Assembly (NCBI GenBank): GCA_000727475.1
Contig: KL647315.1
Location: forward strand, 174,264 to 238,263
Source of the DNA: Sarcocystis neurona
Lineage: Eukaryota; Apicomplexa; Conoidasida; Eucoccidiorida; Sarcocystidae
Direction of reading: 5' to 3'
DNA: 64,000 nt
Shown: positions 9,640 to 23,064 of the stretch, piece by piece
Layout of the letters: each line of letters begins with the position of its first letter
How positions within the stretch are numbered: the stretch's first letter is position 1
Translations under genes and position numbers: made by a program
The notes under the pieces: generated by a model
What the model was told of the DNA's origin: nothing
Databases searched by the model: none
The model's input: the letters and a program-made list of their open reading frames with translations, nothing else

Positions 9640-11520
9640 TTGCACTCTGCCCGTGTCCAAGCGCCTCTTTTCTTCTCCGGGTCTTCTTCCGTTGCTTCTT
9701 CTTTTACTGCTTTCCCTGGTCCTTATTCCTTTTCTTCCTTCAGCTTCCGTGCTTTCCTCCTCTTTTATGTCGTGCTCTTTGAGTGCCCTCTTAATACATT
9801 CCGCTTCCAGTATCACGTCGTGAAACTTGCTTTCTTTCGACTCCTGTTTCTTCTTCTTCTTTCGACTCCTGTTTCTTCTTCTTCTCCTTCACTACACAGC
9901 TAGCTCTTTCGCGTCTTCTACTCTTCCAGGCTCTATGCGTCCTCTTCTTCAGCGCGGCTAAGGTGCGAAAGCTCCGCCCGTTCCCGCTCCACATGCGCCT
10001 CTCGGCTCAACAGATACGCAAAAGATCCGTTCTGTTGTCTTCTTCGAGTCGTCCTCAACATCTGAGGCGTCTATTCGATAGTGCATTTCTGTAGAATCTT
10101 TCCCTTGCGTTCCCATAGTGCTTTTCTTCACGTGAGCGCTACGCCTTCATGAGCAAAACTTCTTGCTCTTTCAGTTTTGTCGTTGTCGATCCCTTGTGGT
10201 CGCCCTCTTCCAGTTTCCTTCCCTTGGTCTCTTGCTCTTCTGTTTCTTTTTCTCCTCCACCTCTTCGACGCACTCTTCCTGTTTCATCCGTTTTCTGCTC
10301 CTCGTGTCCCCGCTGTCCGTCCGCATCTCTATTCCATTGACTTCTTTTTTTTTTGTCTCGTCTTCAACTTTTCTCTGCCTCTTCTTTGCGGCGACGATAT
10401 CTCCTCTGCATTCTGCGTCTCTTTCTCCTCTTTCGTCTCTTGTCTTTTCCGTGTCCCTTCCGTCTCTCCTTTTCTCACTTTCCTCTACTGCCAGGTACTT
10501 CCCCTTCCATCCGTTTACCTGTGTGTGCGTGTCTTCTCCGTCGCCCTCTCTTCACCCTTTCTTGTCCTCGTTTTCTTCCACTGCTTCCTGTGCTGTCCGT
10601 CTCTTCTTTTTCTTTCGTCCTCCGTGTCTCCCTCCCTTCTCTACTAAAAGTCATCCGGGTTTTGTTGCTACAAAATGGCAACGGAAGACTCGACGGCGAA
10701 GGGAATGCGGCAGACGGCCGAGCGCCCGAATAAAGCGAATGCTCTTGTTCAACAACTATTCGCCCGCATGCAGCAGGTAAATTCCCCATTTCCTCTTTAC
10801 ACCATGTTTCGTGTGTTGCTTCTTCTCCATACCTCTCTCGTTTCGTCTTCTGTTCCTTCTGCTTCCTCCCTGCCCTTCTCTTGCGCCTTTGCCGGTTGTT
10901 TTTTGCTCCCATTCGGTAGATCCTTTTTTTCTTCTCTACAACTTTGTCCACCTTCTCTGTTCTTGCTCTGCTTCTTCTCTTGCCGGTTTTCTGCTCGCTA
11001 AATGTTCTTTCGCACCGCTCTCTGCAACAGCACCCGTTCACAGACACACGCAGCAGCAGGTACCTTCACGTGCTAAAGCCTAGCTCTGCTTTTATCCGTC
11101 TGTTCTTCGCCTGCAGAAAGCGTCCTTTTCACTTCTCTAATCATCATCCTCGCCTCTTTGCTGCCTAATTCACTTTTTTTCTCCCCCTCCTTCTCCTCTT
11201 TCCCTCCGTCGTCATCAACTTTGTGACGCACGCAGCAGCGCGTGTCCGGGTTTCTTTGCGTAACTGCCCTTTTCGCCCGTCTTCATATTCTTTCCTTCGT
11301 ATTTTCCTCATCGTTTTAACTTTCCCCCTCTCACCCATATCTTCTCTGCCTCTCCGCTTCTTTCTCTCTCTTCTTTTTGACGTTGGTGGGACATCTCGTG
11401 TATCGTGCGGCGAATCGCTACGTCATGTCCTCCCTCTTTCAAGCCGCTTTTTCTTGTTCCCCCTTCCTTCCTCCGTTTTTCCCTTGTCATCTCCTCTGTT
11501 GCGATGGCCGTCGTCTTGCT
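9640..11520 (+). other. Strand-biased polypyrimidine tract around the first exon of the RIIa-SAM gene
   Basis: About 1.9 kb of plus strand is strongly C+T rich (TTCTTC, CTCTTT and CCTCTT repeats), broken only by the short coding exon at 10675-10776 and its surroundings. It covers the presumed 5' leader and the start of intron 1. Several plus frames (Ser/Leu/Phe) and minus frames (Lys/Arg/Glu) are open only because of this bias. Confidence 0.75.
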
Positions 11521-13731
11521 CTTAAAAGTATAAAGACGTGTTCACTAGTCAACGTAACTTTGCGCGCATGAGAGATGCCCAACACTCTCTACCCATACGT
11601 CGACAGGCAGTGCTATTGAAGAACGTGTAAGACAGTATAGACATAGATGGCTCTCAACCAGATGACAATATATGAATATGTACGAGTGTCTACACACCTC
11701 GGCACAAACAAGGGAGTGTGTGCACAGGGAGAGACCGAGAGACGGGGAGAGAGACGCAGACAGAGACAAAGAGAGGTACAGGTATGTGCATATATATAAA
11801 GAAGTACTTGTAGGCATAAACGTGTGCTGTTTTGGGGGCGTTGCTTGGTGTTGGCATTTCTATGTCGATGTCGGTATTGTTACGCTACCCAGGACGCGGG
11901 ACAGTGTATACCTATATATATATATATCTATATATATATGTATATATATATATATATGTAGGTCCGGGACAGTATCTCTCCAGGTGTGTTTCTTTTCGTC
12001 TTGTAGTCTTCTGTCTTTTGTGGGTGTATATATATGCAAGGGTGTGCGTACCTATGGAATGCTTAGGATTAAATGCGAGACACAAATGTGCGCGCGGACC
12101 CCGTGGAATGTCGTCATCGACTGTGCGCACACCAGGTACACTGTTGGGTAGAAAGGGTGTACGTACAGCAGAGTGTGCCGTTCCTCGCAAGCGACACACA
12201 GCTGCTTACAGAGAGAGGTTTACGTACACGTGTAGAGAGAAAGAGACACGTCATGGCCACCGTATGTGTGGGGAGGTGTCTAGACGCGGCTCAACTTTTT
12301 GTAGACAGCGCTCCTACGCCTTCTCCGCAGCAGCAGCAGCCTGTCTTCCAGGTATTGTCCGCAGTTTTCTAAAGAGACGTACCCTGCCTCACAAAGATAG
12401 AGAGAAGGCGAGAAGGCGACACTGCCTCCACGTCTGCGGGCGGAGGAAGAAATTGCTTTTTACATAGGAACAGAGAGCGACGCGTGTGTGTGCATGTGGG
12501 CCCCGTCTGTGTGGACGCACGCTGATAAAGAAAGAGGGGAAGATTCACTACTATTACTACTACTACAATTACGACTGCCAGGACTCCTGTCGAACCTCCT
12601 GGCGACAACGTGCCCAGCTTTTCAAAGAAGGTTGCCCCGAGGCAACTTGCCTAGTTATCCCTCCCCGCGGTTTTGGGACTTGTATAAAGTCATGCAACTT
12701 CTGTTTACGTACTGGCCTACTTTAATCTTCTTGTATGAAGCATCGTACCAGAGGCGGATGGATATCCCTGGCATCGCCTGTGTCGCTCTCTTCTTATATA
12801 TATATATGAATGCCTTTTTGTGTGGAGTCTCGTGTCAGACGGATGGATATCTTAGGTATGGCTGTTATCGCTCTCTTTTTGCTGTCCCGCTTCTTGCTTC
12901 CTTGACGACTACTATACTATCTATCGCCATAAGAGCGTTGCTGTCAGCACTCGTGCCACTCGTAAATTCTTCCGACGTAGTGATGGTTAGTATCTGACGG
13001 CGGCTCCCGTTGAGAGATGTAACGGCTACACTGCACAACAAATTACGTCAGTTATACACACGTTTTGCTGCGACAAGCATCCGTTCGTCGACGAAAAAAT
13101 AGGACTCTGCTAATGGTAATACTCTTCGAAGTAACGGCCTTGACGCTTTTCAGCTGCTGGCTGTCTCACGTGGATTATTCGTACGTCTCTGCTGCCGTCT
13201 CCCACTTGTTAGCAACAGCAGGAGCGATTGCCACTGCTGCAAGAGATCTGTTGCAAGAAACCTGCTGCAAGAAACCTGTCGCCCTATAGAAATCTTCACA
13301 GAGAAGTTGACTGCTGTATCTTCGTGTGTATGGACATTCAGCTGACTTAAGTTTGCTATCATTATCGCTGCTTTCGCGGGGACTACGTTAAAAACTGCAG
13401 CAGCTGTTGATCGTTTACGGAACTCCTCTCCCGCTATTCTTTTCGAAGTGCAAATTGCCGTCTCCCCACCGCAGGGGTGCAGTGTATCGGTTAAATTGCC
13501 TCCACACACATGTACATATCTATGTATCTGTGTCTACCTAGATCTCTATATACCCGTGTAGACAACATGTATGTTCACGTGTGTGTTCACACCCACGTAG
13601 ACATATATATACATGTATATATATATATGTACATATGTACGCGTACATACGTCTGTAAAGACATACGTATGTATACGTATACGTATGTGTACGTACATCT
13701 GTGTATGCGGGAGCTATGTGTGTGCGTGCGC

Positions 13732-13764
<33 letters not shown>

Positions 13765-16700
13765 TGGATAGATAGATAGTGAGGTATTGTAATTTTAAAA
13801 AGGAAACAAAATTGTTGCGAGCTGTGTGTGTGTGGATGTTTGCTGCCTTTGTGAAAAAACAGGAAATTGAAGAAGCGAAACCGTCAAATGTCATTCATTT
13901 CATAGTGGACTTTCTCTGCAAGCATTATCCCCAACATCTCCATGGGTCTGCTGTTATATGGAACGCAGGTCAGCTACTGCTGCCTCTTCTCCTGCTGCTT
14001 CTTCTGCTGGTGCTATTCAGGCTGCTCTTCTTCTTTCTCCTGCTCTTCTTTCTGGTGTTGTTCTTTCAGCCGCTGTTCTTCCTGCTGCTGTTCATCCCCC
14101 TGCTGCTGCGGATGCGCCGCTGGTGCTATTGTTCTTGGTCCTGCTGCTGTTGCTGTTCCTGCTGCTGCTGCGGCAACTGCTGCTGCCGCAGCAGGTGTGC
14201 GTGAACTCCGCCGCAGTCCATACTCCATCGCCAGAAAACACATAACACAGAGCAGCGTCCGTGTGTGTGTATGTGGAGAATATTCCGTACGTCAGCACCC
14301 GTTTATACATATGTATATAGGTCTGTAAGGCAGCACCTGCATGTCTTAGGTACGCACACTGGGCAAGAGACGACGGACGTTTCTTCTTGAAGATTTTAAA
14401 GTTGTGGCTTGCAACACCGAACAAAAAAAAAGAAGTTGTTCTGGATAATAAGCGCGAGTGCTGTCGAGGATATTCTTGTATTTCCTCCCCGTCGGGTCTG
14501 CCCGAGAAGCTGCCGCCACATCACTCGCACATCTGCATACGCACAAATGTAAATATGTAAACAGCTGTATGCAAATATTATGAGGGAGTATAGAAACACG
14601 AGTGGGAGCGTATACATTGAAGAAGAGCGAGACAGAGACAGACAGACAGAGGTCGTTGTCCCTAGGTATGCGTTTGCACTTTTTTGGAGAGCCTTGTATA
14701 TGTATGTGTGTACGTACAGAGTCACACCTGCACGTGTATATGAGTACAAAAGAGATATAGACACATCTACATACGTGTGTATATATGTATGGATAGAGAG
14801 AGAAAAGAGATAGGGAGACACGTCTGTACGTATGTAAACGCTTCCTGCGTAAGTTATACCGCCGGATCACATCAACTTGTTCGGTATTACTGCCCACTAT
14901 CATATTTTCTGCACATGGGTGGTCTGCACGGGCGGGTGTGTACGCGTCTCCGTGTGTCGTCGATAGGTAGAAGGCGTACATAAAAGAAAAACCCATATAT
15001 GTCTGTCTGTACGTATATAGTAGAGAAACATGTATCTGTGTGTATGACCATGGAGATAGGTAGTTTCTGTGTATATCAGTCCACTTAGGTCTGAACGTGT
15101 GGTTCTTTCTCCTGCATGCGCGGGTGGGACGGATTTGGTGCACACGTGCGGATGTACGCAGCAGTCTTTTTTCGTGTACAGAATGCACGTATGTCCGCTT
15201 AAAGGGAAATGCAATCCCCTTTCAATGCGTCTCCGTGTATACTTGCACAGGTTGATTTGTGTCTGACTTCTGCTTTTGTCAATGATGTCTGCAGACCCCG
15301 AGTTAGAGAAAGAAAGACTCTCGGTAGTGGAGTTCTTCCGCGCACAGAAGCTGCCCACAGAAATAGCTTCGCACTTCACCAGCGCTGGCTTCGATACGGT
15401 ACGAATCAAAACTGTTCAAAAATATGAAACGTTGCACACGCCTCCACATAGAGCTATTGATACATATGTGTATGTGTGCGCACGACTCACTGCCTCTCTG
15501 TCTTTACATCGTGTGCATATATATATATATGATATGTGACTGCATATAGGTAGATCGTCTTGTATGAATATATGTGTGTTTGGGCATATACTCGTGTATA
15601 TACCTGTGTATACATCTGCGTACATGAAAGTAAAAGATGTGCATGAGGGTGTACGTCCATATACTTTGTGTGCCTGTATGCGTGTATGTATCTATATTTG
15701 TGTGTACGTATGTATGTATATGTACGAATGTGTATGTATGAATGTGTATGTATGAATGCGTATGTATGTATGTATGTGCGTGCATATATGTGTACGTATG
15801 CAGGTGTATGTGTACGTATGTGTGTGCATACATATGTATGTATATGTGTACGTATTTATATGTGTGTATTTCTGTGTATGTACGTGTGTGTTTACATGCA
15901 TACACACATATATACGCGTGGGGGTATGCGAGTACGTTTTTGAGAAGAGGTGCACCCCTGTCACATGTGTCTGTGTTAGTGTGATAGCCTTTCGAGTAAA
16001 CAAAGCTTCGTATAAATCCCGAAAGATTTTTCTCTTCTCTAGTTGCATGAACTTGTCCGAATGTGCATGCACCATATATATATACATGTATATGTGTATA
16101 TATAGAGAGAGAGAATGAGCCGGGACGCGCAGCCGAGAGAGTGAGAGGCGTGAAGAAGGGGATCTGCGTACATTAGTCAGCAGATGCGGGCATGGCCACA
16201 CACACAGTAGTACGGCTGCTTGTGGGTGTGTGTGAACAAAGATGAAACACGTGACTTGCCGTTGAAGTAAATCGTGAAGTGCATCCGAAGGATACCGAGT
16301 TACCCGCCTGCAGGAACAGCAGCACACACACTCAAGTCAAATTTACACAGCCCCGGCGGATGTCTATATGCAAAGCTGTACACGTGCGCGTATACACGTA
16401 CACATACGTATATATATACATGTATATATATATATATAATCTTTTGTAGTTACGCGTGTCTCTCTCTCTATATATATGTATTAGCACATCTATGCATGTA
16501 GATGTGTGTGTACGTATACATGTACGAAGTCACTTGAGAGTGGCGGTGGACGTGTTTTGTGGAACATTGCATCCATGTTTGTACACATGTATGGATATAT
16601 ATATATATATGTATGCCCGTCTATGTACACGTATTTGTATATGTACGCGTGTGCAGCATATTAGAACCACGTACGTGTGTATTTGTGTTGTATGTAGAAG

Positions 16701-19700
16701 CGAGAAGGTTGTTGTGCACATATATGTGGACGTGCATAGGCGCTCCCAGCCACGTGACGGCAGGGGTCTCTCTCCGGCGGCAGGGGGGAAGGGAAACGTG
16801 TCTGGTGGGCGAAGAGGCAAACGAATATATGTGGACGCGTCTCTACTCACACACACGTGAAGATATGCATGCAAAGAGCTTGTCCTCTACAGACACGAAA
16901 AGCCACACGCGCGCGGAGACGCCGCCTTCTTGCGCAACTTCGACGTGCTTCTGCGCTGTGCCCATCCGTTACTGCTTGTATGAATATATGTGTTTATGTG
17001 TGTGTTTGTGTGTATGCGGTGCATGTACGAACATATCTGCAGTCCGTAGGAGACAGCTGGTCTCACATGTAGCAGCTCCACACACAGCTGGAAGCACCCA
17101 AAAATTTTACGCATGGATCCACACTCGTAGACGCAGAGAGCGACAGAAGGAGACTTTACTGTGTTGGCGTGTACACATTTACGCACATATACACTCGCGT
17201 GTTGCAGATGTGTAGCTGTATGTAATTATATATATGTGTGCGTGTGTGTATATGAGTATGTGTTCGTGACCACTTGTAGAGCCTCGAGCCGTCCACACGT
17301 CTGCACCGTAGCCCGCCGGAGCGTCCTGGGCTGCTGGCTACGTGTTGCGCACATCCGGAAGATCAGAGAAATTCAAGAGATTGGCAGAGGAGAGGAACGC
17401 CTGTGGGTAGCTGTGTGTAATATATAAATATATTAACATATGCCTCTAAGTGTCAAGGTCAGTTTGTGAGGATGTACGTAGGCGTACGTACACGCACGTA
17501 TACGTACAGAAGAAGTATGCGTGGGAAGACATGCGCACGGGGTACGTACCACATGTGCGCAGATAGATATATGCATGTATAAGTTACCTTAACAGACATG
17601 GGAAGGTAGCGGATATGGAAGTGCGTCCAATTTTTATTTGTCGTTAGGTCACTTACAACGGGCCAGCGTCCAGACCACTGCAAATATGAAACGCAATAGC
17701 AGCGCCTGTCTCGCACGTACACGACGACTACGATCGCTTTTGTGGATGTGTACACTATGTGTCTTCATCCTTGTTTACTGGTATGACTCTCTGTATAATG
17801 GCCACACTTACGGCCGCATAGACATACACGTGTTTGTATGTATGACAGTGTCCATATATCGTATTGAATACACCATCACCCTTGTATAATGGCATCCACC
17901 CCTACATCTGTTACGTACGTGTATGTGTGTATGCACGAAGGTGATCCCAGCGAACGTTAGCGAATATCTGGGTGCGTATCGCCAAGAGAAAAGAGACGTA
18001 AAGCATAGGTATCTGTCTCTCTATATCTTTATGTTTATATATGTACATATACATGTGTGCAGGGTAGCTCAGCTTTTGACTGGTCGGTGCAAGGATTGCT
18101 TGGCAATGGATACACTCGTGTACATGCGTGAGGTGTATCTCTCTTGGGGAGTGCCTATAACGCGTACGTACGTTTTATTCATCACTTGTATATATGAACA
18201 TATATGCGACGTAGCCCGTATTTTGACGGGTTCGAAAGCAGAGTGGTCTGTTTCTTCTTGCAGCTGGAAACCCTGTGTACCTTGACGTCTGAGTCGCTTG
18301 ATGATATCGAAAAATTCAACGAAGTGCGGTGGCTGCCAGGCCACAAAGTCCGACTGCAGGTCAGGTGTCGCATGCGTCTGTATGCTGCAGACGATTGCGT
18401 CTGCTACGTACACGTACGCAGATTTAAATACGTAGATGAATACACAGAAACACACCACGGACGTGTATATATATATATATATATATATATTCTAAACACC
18501 CCTATTTTCTTTGTGCGTCGCGACATATATATGTGTATATAGACAGATATAGATAGATACATACATGGATAAAATGTAGCATATGTCGCGGCTTTGCATT
18601 TTGTACGTTTCTGCTGTATGCTAATGTAGTGGTAGCCGAGAAAAAAATTTTCACACATCGTCCTGATAGAAACAATTCTCAGAATCCAGTTGTAAAACAA
18701 AAAGTGGTACACGCTGTACTGCGGGCAACTTTTGCTAGAACAGTAAAAACCCGGATTTGATTTGGGGGCAGCGCCTCTCCTTGGTGTTAAATCGTATGGC
18801 GTTAGTGATGAAAAGGCGTCATCAAAGTCTTGTAGAACATCATGAAAAGTTCGAGTTGACCTTGGAGTGCTCTTCAAACGAAGATGGTAACATGCGCCTC
18901 AGGCTAGGGGTAGATGGGCAGCAGACTAACACACGCAAGGGAAATGGGTTGTAGACGCAACGCCTGCGTCATGATGGCAGACATATTCGCTGAGACGAAA
19001 ACACGTGGAGTAGTGTGAAAATATATTCCGCACACTAGACCTGCAATGCAACTGGGTAAAGAGTACTGAGGCGCACAGGCGTAGTGTGTGAGGGGTATAT
19101 AGTCGTTCTTTGTGTACGTACGTGTCTATGTGTGAAGGGGTAGGTGGTAATAAAAAGAAGACGTGTTTATATATGCACTTGTGTGTATAGGTTTTATAAG
19201 ACATGGTAGGTGGAGAGAAAGATAAGCGATAGAAGGGCGTAGAGAACAACGGACGCTTCGCCGGTGCTGGCTGTGGGAGAGGTTATACCTGGGCACGTGT
19301 GAGTGTATACTACGTACGAAGAGATTTGTAATTTGTAGAGCGTTTGCCACGTGACGTGGTGTAGAGGTGAATGTTTTGGGTCACTAACTAGCTGTGGTTA
19401 ATTCCGCAGTCGTATACAGTGTGGGGAACACTCCCGTGTACACAGACAGAGGAGTGCGGATTCGGAGATCTATTCAGAATGTATTTGGATGATAGGTTAC
19501 GTGGTTAGCAGTAGCTACACATGTATAAGCCAAGCGAATATTTGTCATGTATTCTTCACCGCGTAGGTCGGAGTGCATGTATGGAGAAGGTGGCAGATTG
19601 TTTTGTATCTATTTCGTGGCGTCATCTTTTCGCCTGGCCTGTTTCCCCTATGACTTTGTAGTGCACTTACCATTTGTCTTAAACAAACGTATTCTTAAGA

Positions 19701-20087
19701 ATATTTAGTTAAAGACATCTTCAGTTGAAGACTCGCACTTGTTAGAGGTCCGTCTTCTCGAGATGCGCCAGTGAAACTTCAACCACCAACTGCAGATCTT
19801 TCCGGTGTGTTTCTCTACAGCAAACGTTTGCAGATATCGTGGGCCGTGTGCGAGCCTTTACAGAGGAAAGAGATCAATTGATACGGGCAATGCGGAGTTC
19901 TATGTACTGCCACCATCCACAGCTGATGACCAAACCTAATCTGGTGCCAGCGTCCCCAGCGACTGTGATTCAGGGCAGTTCCTCACCTTCAAGCGTCTCC
20001 ACCTTCCCCCCACAATCCCCGGTGTCTCTCGGTCCTTCGCGGACTATCTACACCACAGTGCCCTACGGGTCTGTATATCAGTTGTAG
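10675..20087 (+). CDS. RIIa/DPY-30-type dimerisation plus SAM-like domain protein
   Basis: Five exons: 10675-10776, 13863-13968, 15295-15398, 18264-18359, 19821-20087; phases agree and the frame closes at 224 residues. Residues about 22-62 (ALVQQLFARMQQEIEEAKPS then NVIHFIVDFLCKHYPQHL) match the RIIa/DPY-30 dimerisation pattern, with the K/R-P-x-N-x-I-x-F core. Residues about 79-136 (SVVEFFRAQKLPTEIASHF ... LETLCTLTSESLDDI ... LPGHKVRLQ) fit a SAM helix bundle. The last 88 residues begin with a charged helix, then become Ser/Pro/Thr rich. RIIa domains pair with amphipathic helices in PKA anchoring or flagellar complexes, and SAM domains mediate oligomerisation, so a scaffold role, perhaps in the flagellated gamete, is inferred. 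Introns 1-4 are 3.1, 1.3, 2.9 and 1.5 kb, full of TA/TG microsatellite. The exon 2 acceptor has a weak pyrimidine tract. Confidence 0.72.
11640..12060. repeat. Microsatellite in RIIa-SAM intron 1
   Basis: GAGAGA-, (TA)n- and GTATAT-rich sequence, with a duplicated piece GGGACAGTnTnTCT near 11899 and 11967. No exon is supported between 10777 and 13862, although a plus piece near 12290-12354 is open. Confidence 0.6.
13500..13790. repeat. Compound TA/TG microsatellite in RIIa-SAM intron 1
   Basis: (GTATAC)n, (ACATAT)n and a long (TA)n with GATAGATA at its end, lying 70-360 bp upstream of the exon 2 acceptor. Confidence 0.8.
15540..15930. repeat. (GTATGTATGAAT)n-like minisatellite in RIIa-SAM intron 3
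   Basis: About 400 bp of GTATGTATATGTGTACGTATG-type repeats with several near-identical TGTGTATGTATGAATG units around 15720-15780. Both strands give Tyr/Val/Cys or His/Thr-rich frames that are repeat artefacts. Confidence 0.8.
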
Positions 20088-23064
20088 ATTGTACATGTCA
20101 GCGTATACGTGAATTGACAGAGGCGAGGCTTTACATACATCGGGGTATTCATATATATACACACAGTAGGGCTCTACCTATCTACGTATATGTGTGCATA
20201 CATATATATTTGTATATATGCACAGTAGGGCTCGATCTGTGTATATATATATATAAATGTATAGGTGTATGGGGGCGCTCGATATCGACATAAATATGTA
20301 TGCGTGTGCATGCACGTAGCCTTCGTGTGTAGGGGGGTATATACGTGTATGTATATATACGTGGGTGCGGGGACCTGGAAGCGATGCGGGAGGGGAGCGA
20401 GTTTGGCGGTCTCTTTTAGCGGTTGAGGGAAGGGGTTCGATGTTTTTTCAATATATCACTCGTGCGCGACAACGGGACAGTCAAAGTGATAAGGCAGTTT
20501 GGGAACAAGCTCATCTAACATTTTTACCGAGATGACGTTTTAATACCGTATCATCTTCAAGAGGAGATGCATTGTTTCAAACAAAGTGTGAGTTGCAGAG
20601 TGACAGTGTACGAGTACTATTGTACGTTGCTACATGTAATATTTTTCAGTCGCAACTCAAATGAGAACTCTAGGTGATTGTGCACGGGCATGTGCAGTCC
20701 AACTCTTTCATTCGTACTACTTTTCGGTGGCGTTTGGCTTGGTGAAACACCTGCAGTGCATCACCAGTGTCGACGCCAGCAGTTGCAGTGCCGTGCCTCA
20801 GTGCTGTCTACGATCGCATGAAGCCTCGAAGAAACCTTGGCTCGGTAAGCACAGCGAGACGAGAGACACACGTGGCCTGGACTCGCATTTGGCGGGTAAG
20901 GAACGCCGAGCCTCTGTAATATGTGTCCCATGTTGGAGGAAGTCAGCAGGGCTACTACTGTCCGACAATAAATTAAGCCAGCAAGCCACACTGCGGGATC
21001 GGTGGTGGCGTTAGAATACCCGAACGGATGGAACGTGGTTTATTGTAGTGACCGGATGATACCCAGCCGAGTACAGCACTAGCAGTCAGCGACATATTAT
21101 GGGATTTTTCACGTAGTACAGTGGGTTGACGACTTCGAAGCCTCTACCACACAGAAGGTGTCACAGTTGCCTGTACTCAGAATCAGGTACAACGAAGCTG
21201 CTCATTAGAGAAAGGCCAGACTTACTCCTGTGCCGAACAAGCTGCGAGTTTGAAAAACTGTCCCATTTAAAGACATCCATTCCACCACCACATCGGACAC
21301 TCATGTGTATCACTGTCCGTGCATCCCAGCAGCACGCATGCACCACGCTACAAACTGGCATGCTGCTCCACTTATCGAAGCATCCATACGGTACGGGATT
21401 GCATCCACTTCCCAGCCTAGTCGCTTCGGTGTCGCATGAAGATGCTGCATCCGCTTTCTCGCAGGTGTGGTGCAAAATACGGCACCGCACGTTGAAAATC
21501 GCAAGGCAGTGCGTTTGCGCATGAATTCGTAGGCACCGGTAAAATTGCACACGTACTGGCTTAGAATACTGCCCACAGGCATTCTGGGTCACCAGTGATA
21601 CTAGTGCTACATGCCGTGTATATTTTTTTGTACGTAGTATATTTGCTATTCGGACCTGTAGCCACATGTGCCTACAGACGCAGAATATCAGAGTACTGCT
21701 CACAGGCTTTTTGAGTCGCAGATGCTAATGGTACTGTAACGCAAATCTGCAGCGACACGTGAATGTAGGCGATACGACACTGTATTGGCTATTGTTTGGT
21801 CTCCTGTTACTCATAGTTCTACGAAACAGACCGTGCTTGACTTGCGCCGGTCACAGTACATCACACAGCCCTGCTGACACGCTGCCAAATACAAAGCCTT
21901 CCTTTCACCTGATGATAGCGGACTGCGGAAGTGCCGATTTCCGTGAATGACATCCAGTACTACGCTGGCAAACGACGATTGATTTCGATCAATCATGTCT
22001 CCGCGGCAGCACTGCGTGAAGCGTATCAGAAACGCATAGTTGCTTACTCTACTCACGCTTATAAATCTCCCCGTAAAGGGAATTTGCATATTGTGTAATA
22101 TGCGGTCACGGAACGCGGCTACTGACGCACAGAGTCCCGCCTTCCGTCAGGCCACCTTTCTCTGGATAAGTTGGAACTCAACTCCCGTGAGGTCGCGAAT
22201 TGGAGGTTCTGCGCTTATAGAAATGGCACGGTTGACAACAACTGATAGAAGCAGCGTTCTCCCGCGCCGAAGGCTTTCTACAAGAGAGAGTGCATGTCCG
22301 CTTAGAATTCAGTGACCACGGGCAGAGGAGGAAGGTTGATTTTCCGTTTGGCAATCGACATCTTCGGTCGATGCTCTCCTTGTGTGTTCAGCATATCCTA
22401 GTATTGCTTTGATAAATGGAATAAGGGTGTAATTTGTACCGTAGACATCATGCCTGACTCCGCTGACACTTCTTCTACGGGCAGTTCTCTTTTCCGTGTG
22501 TGTCCTGAACGGATAGTTTTTGCGATGTTCATGTGTTTGTTTTCTTGGACGACGAATACTGCCCCTATTTCTACTTTCATTTTTTCAGACAGGCAAGGGC
22601 GGTTTTTTTCGCTGACAAATATCTGTCCCTCGCGTTCCGCATTGTGTTCTACAGGAGTTGCTATAGAAGGCTTTCCTCTGTTGAGCCAAATTGGGAAGAT
22701 CGATGTATTGCAAAACTTGATGTCAATGTACACCCTTTGTGTGCATCAGTCGGTTCATACGGCATAGTCCGTTCTGGGGGATGACACGACAAATATGAAA
22801 ATATTTAAATGCAACTGCATTATCACCCACCAAAAAAAAAATCCGTTTTTTTCTCAGCGGCAGGAAACACCGTCCCTAGCGTGAGCTGCGTTTCAGATTA
22901 GAATTGCTAGTTCTGTACCTCGTGAGGATATATTTGCCGGCAATTGTCTGTACGTACACCAAACTCACTAATTTCACGTGAATCGAGCCCGAAAATTTCG
23001 GCTGACAATGCTCAGTAGAAGAATGGGCGGAAGCAGAAGGGCAAGGAGCTGCGCGGTAACCGCA
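20088..23064. other. Intergenic, repeat-poor after 20.4 kb
   Basis: 20.1-20.4 kb holds TA/TG microsatellite with CACAGTAGGGCTC occurring twice (about 20162 and 20221), probably 3' flank of the RIIa-SAM gene. The remainder is unique. Open frames on both strands at 21126-21703 and 22398-22784 overlap each other and have no domain. The 5' flank of cathepsin C lies at the right end. No promoter element was recognisable. Confidence 0.5.

Noticed and set aside
10163..10780. 205-codon Ser/Leu/Phe/Pro-rich plus frame and 190-codon Lys/Arg/Glu minus frame (10475-11047)
   Set aside because: Both come from the polypyrimidine bias. The real exon at 10675-10776 is in a different plus frame.
20395..20470. 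Stretch with GGGGTTCGATG, considered as a tRNA T-arm
   Set aside because: No matching acceptor, D or anticodon arms can be folded around it.
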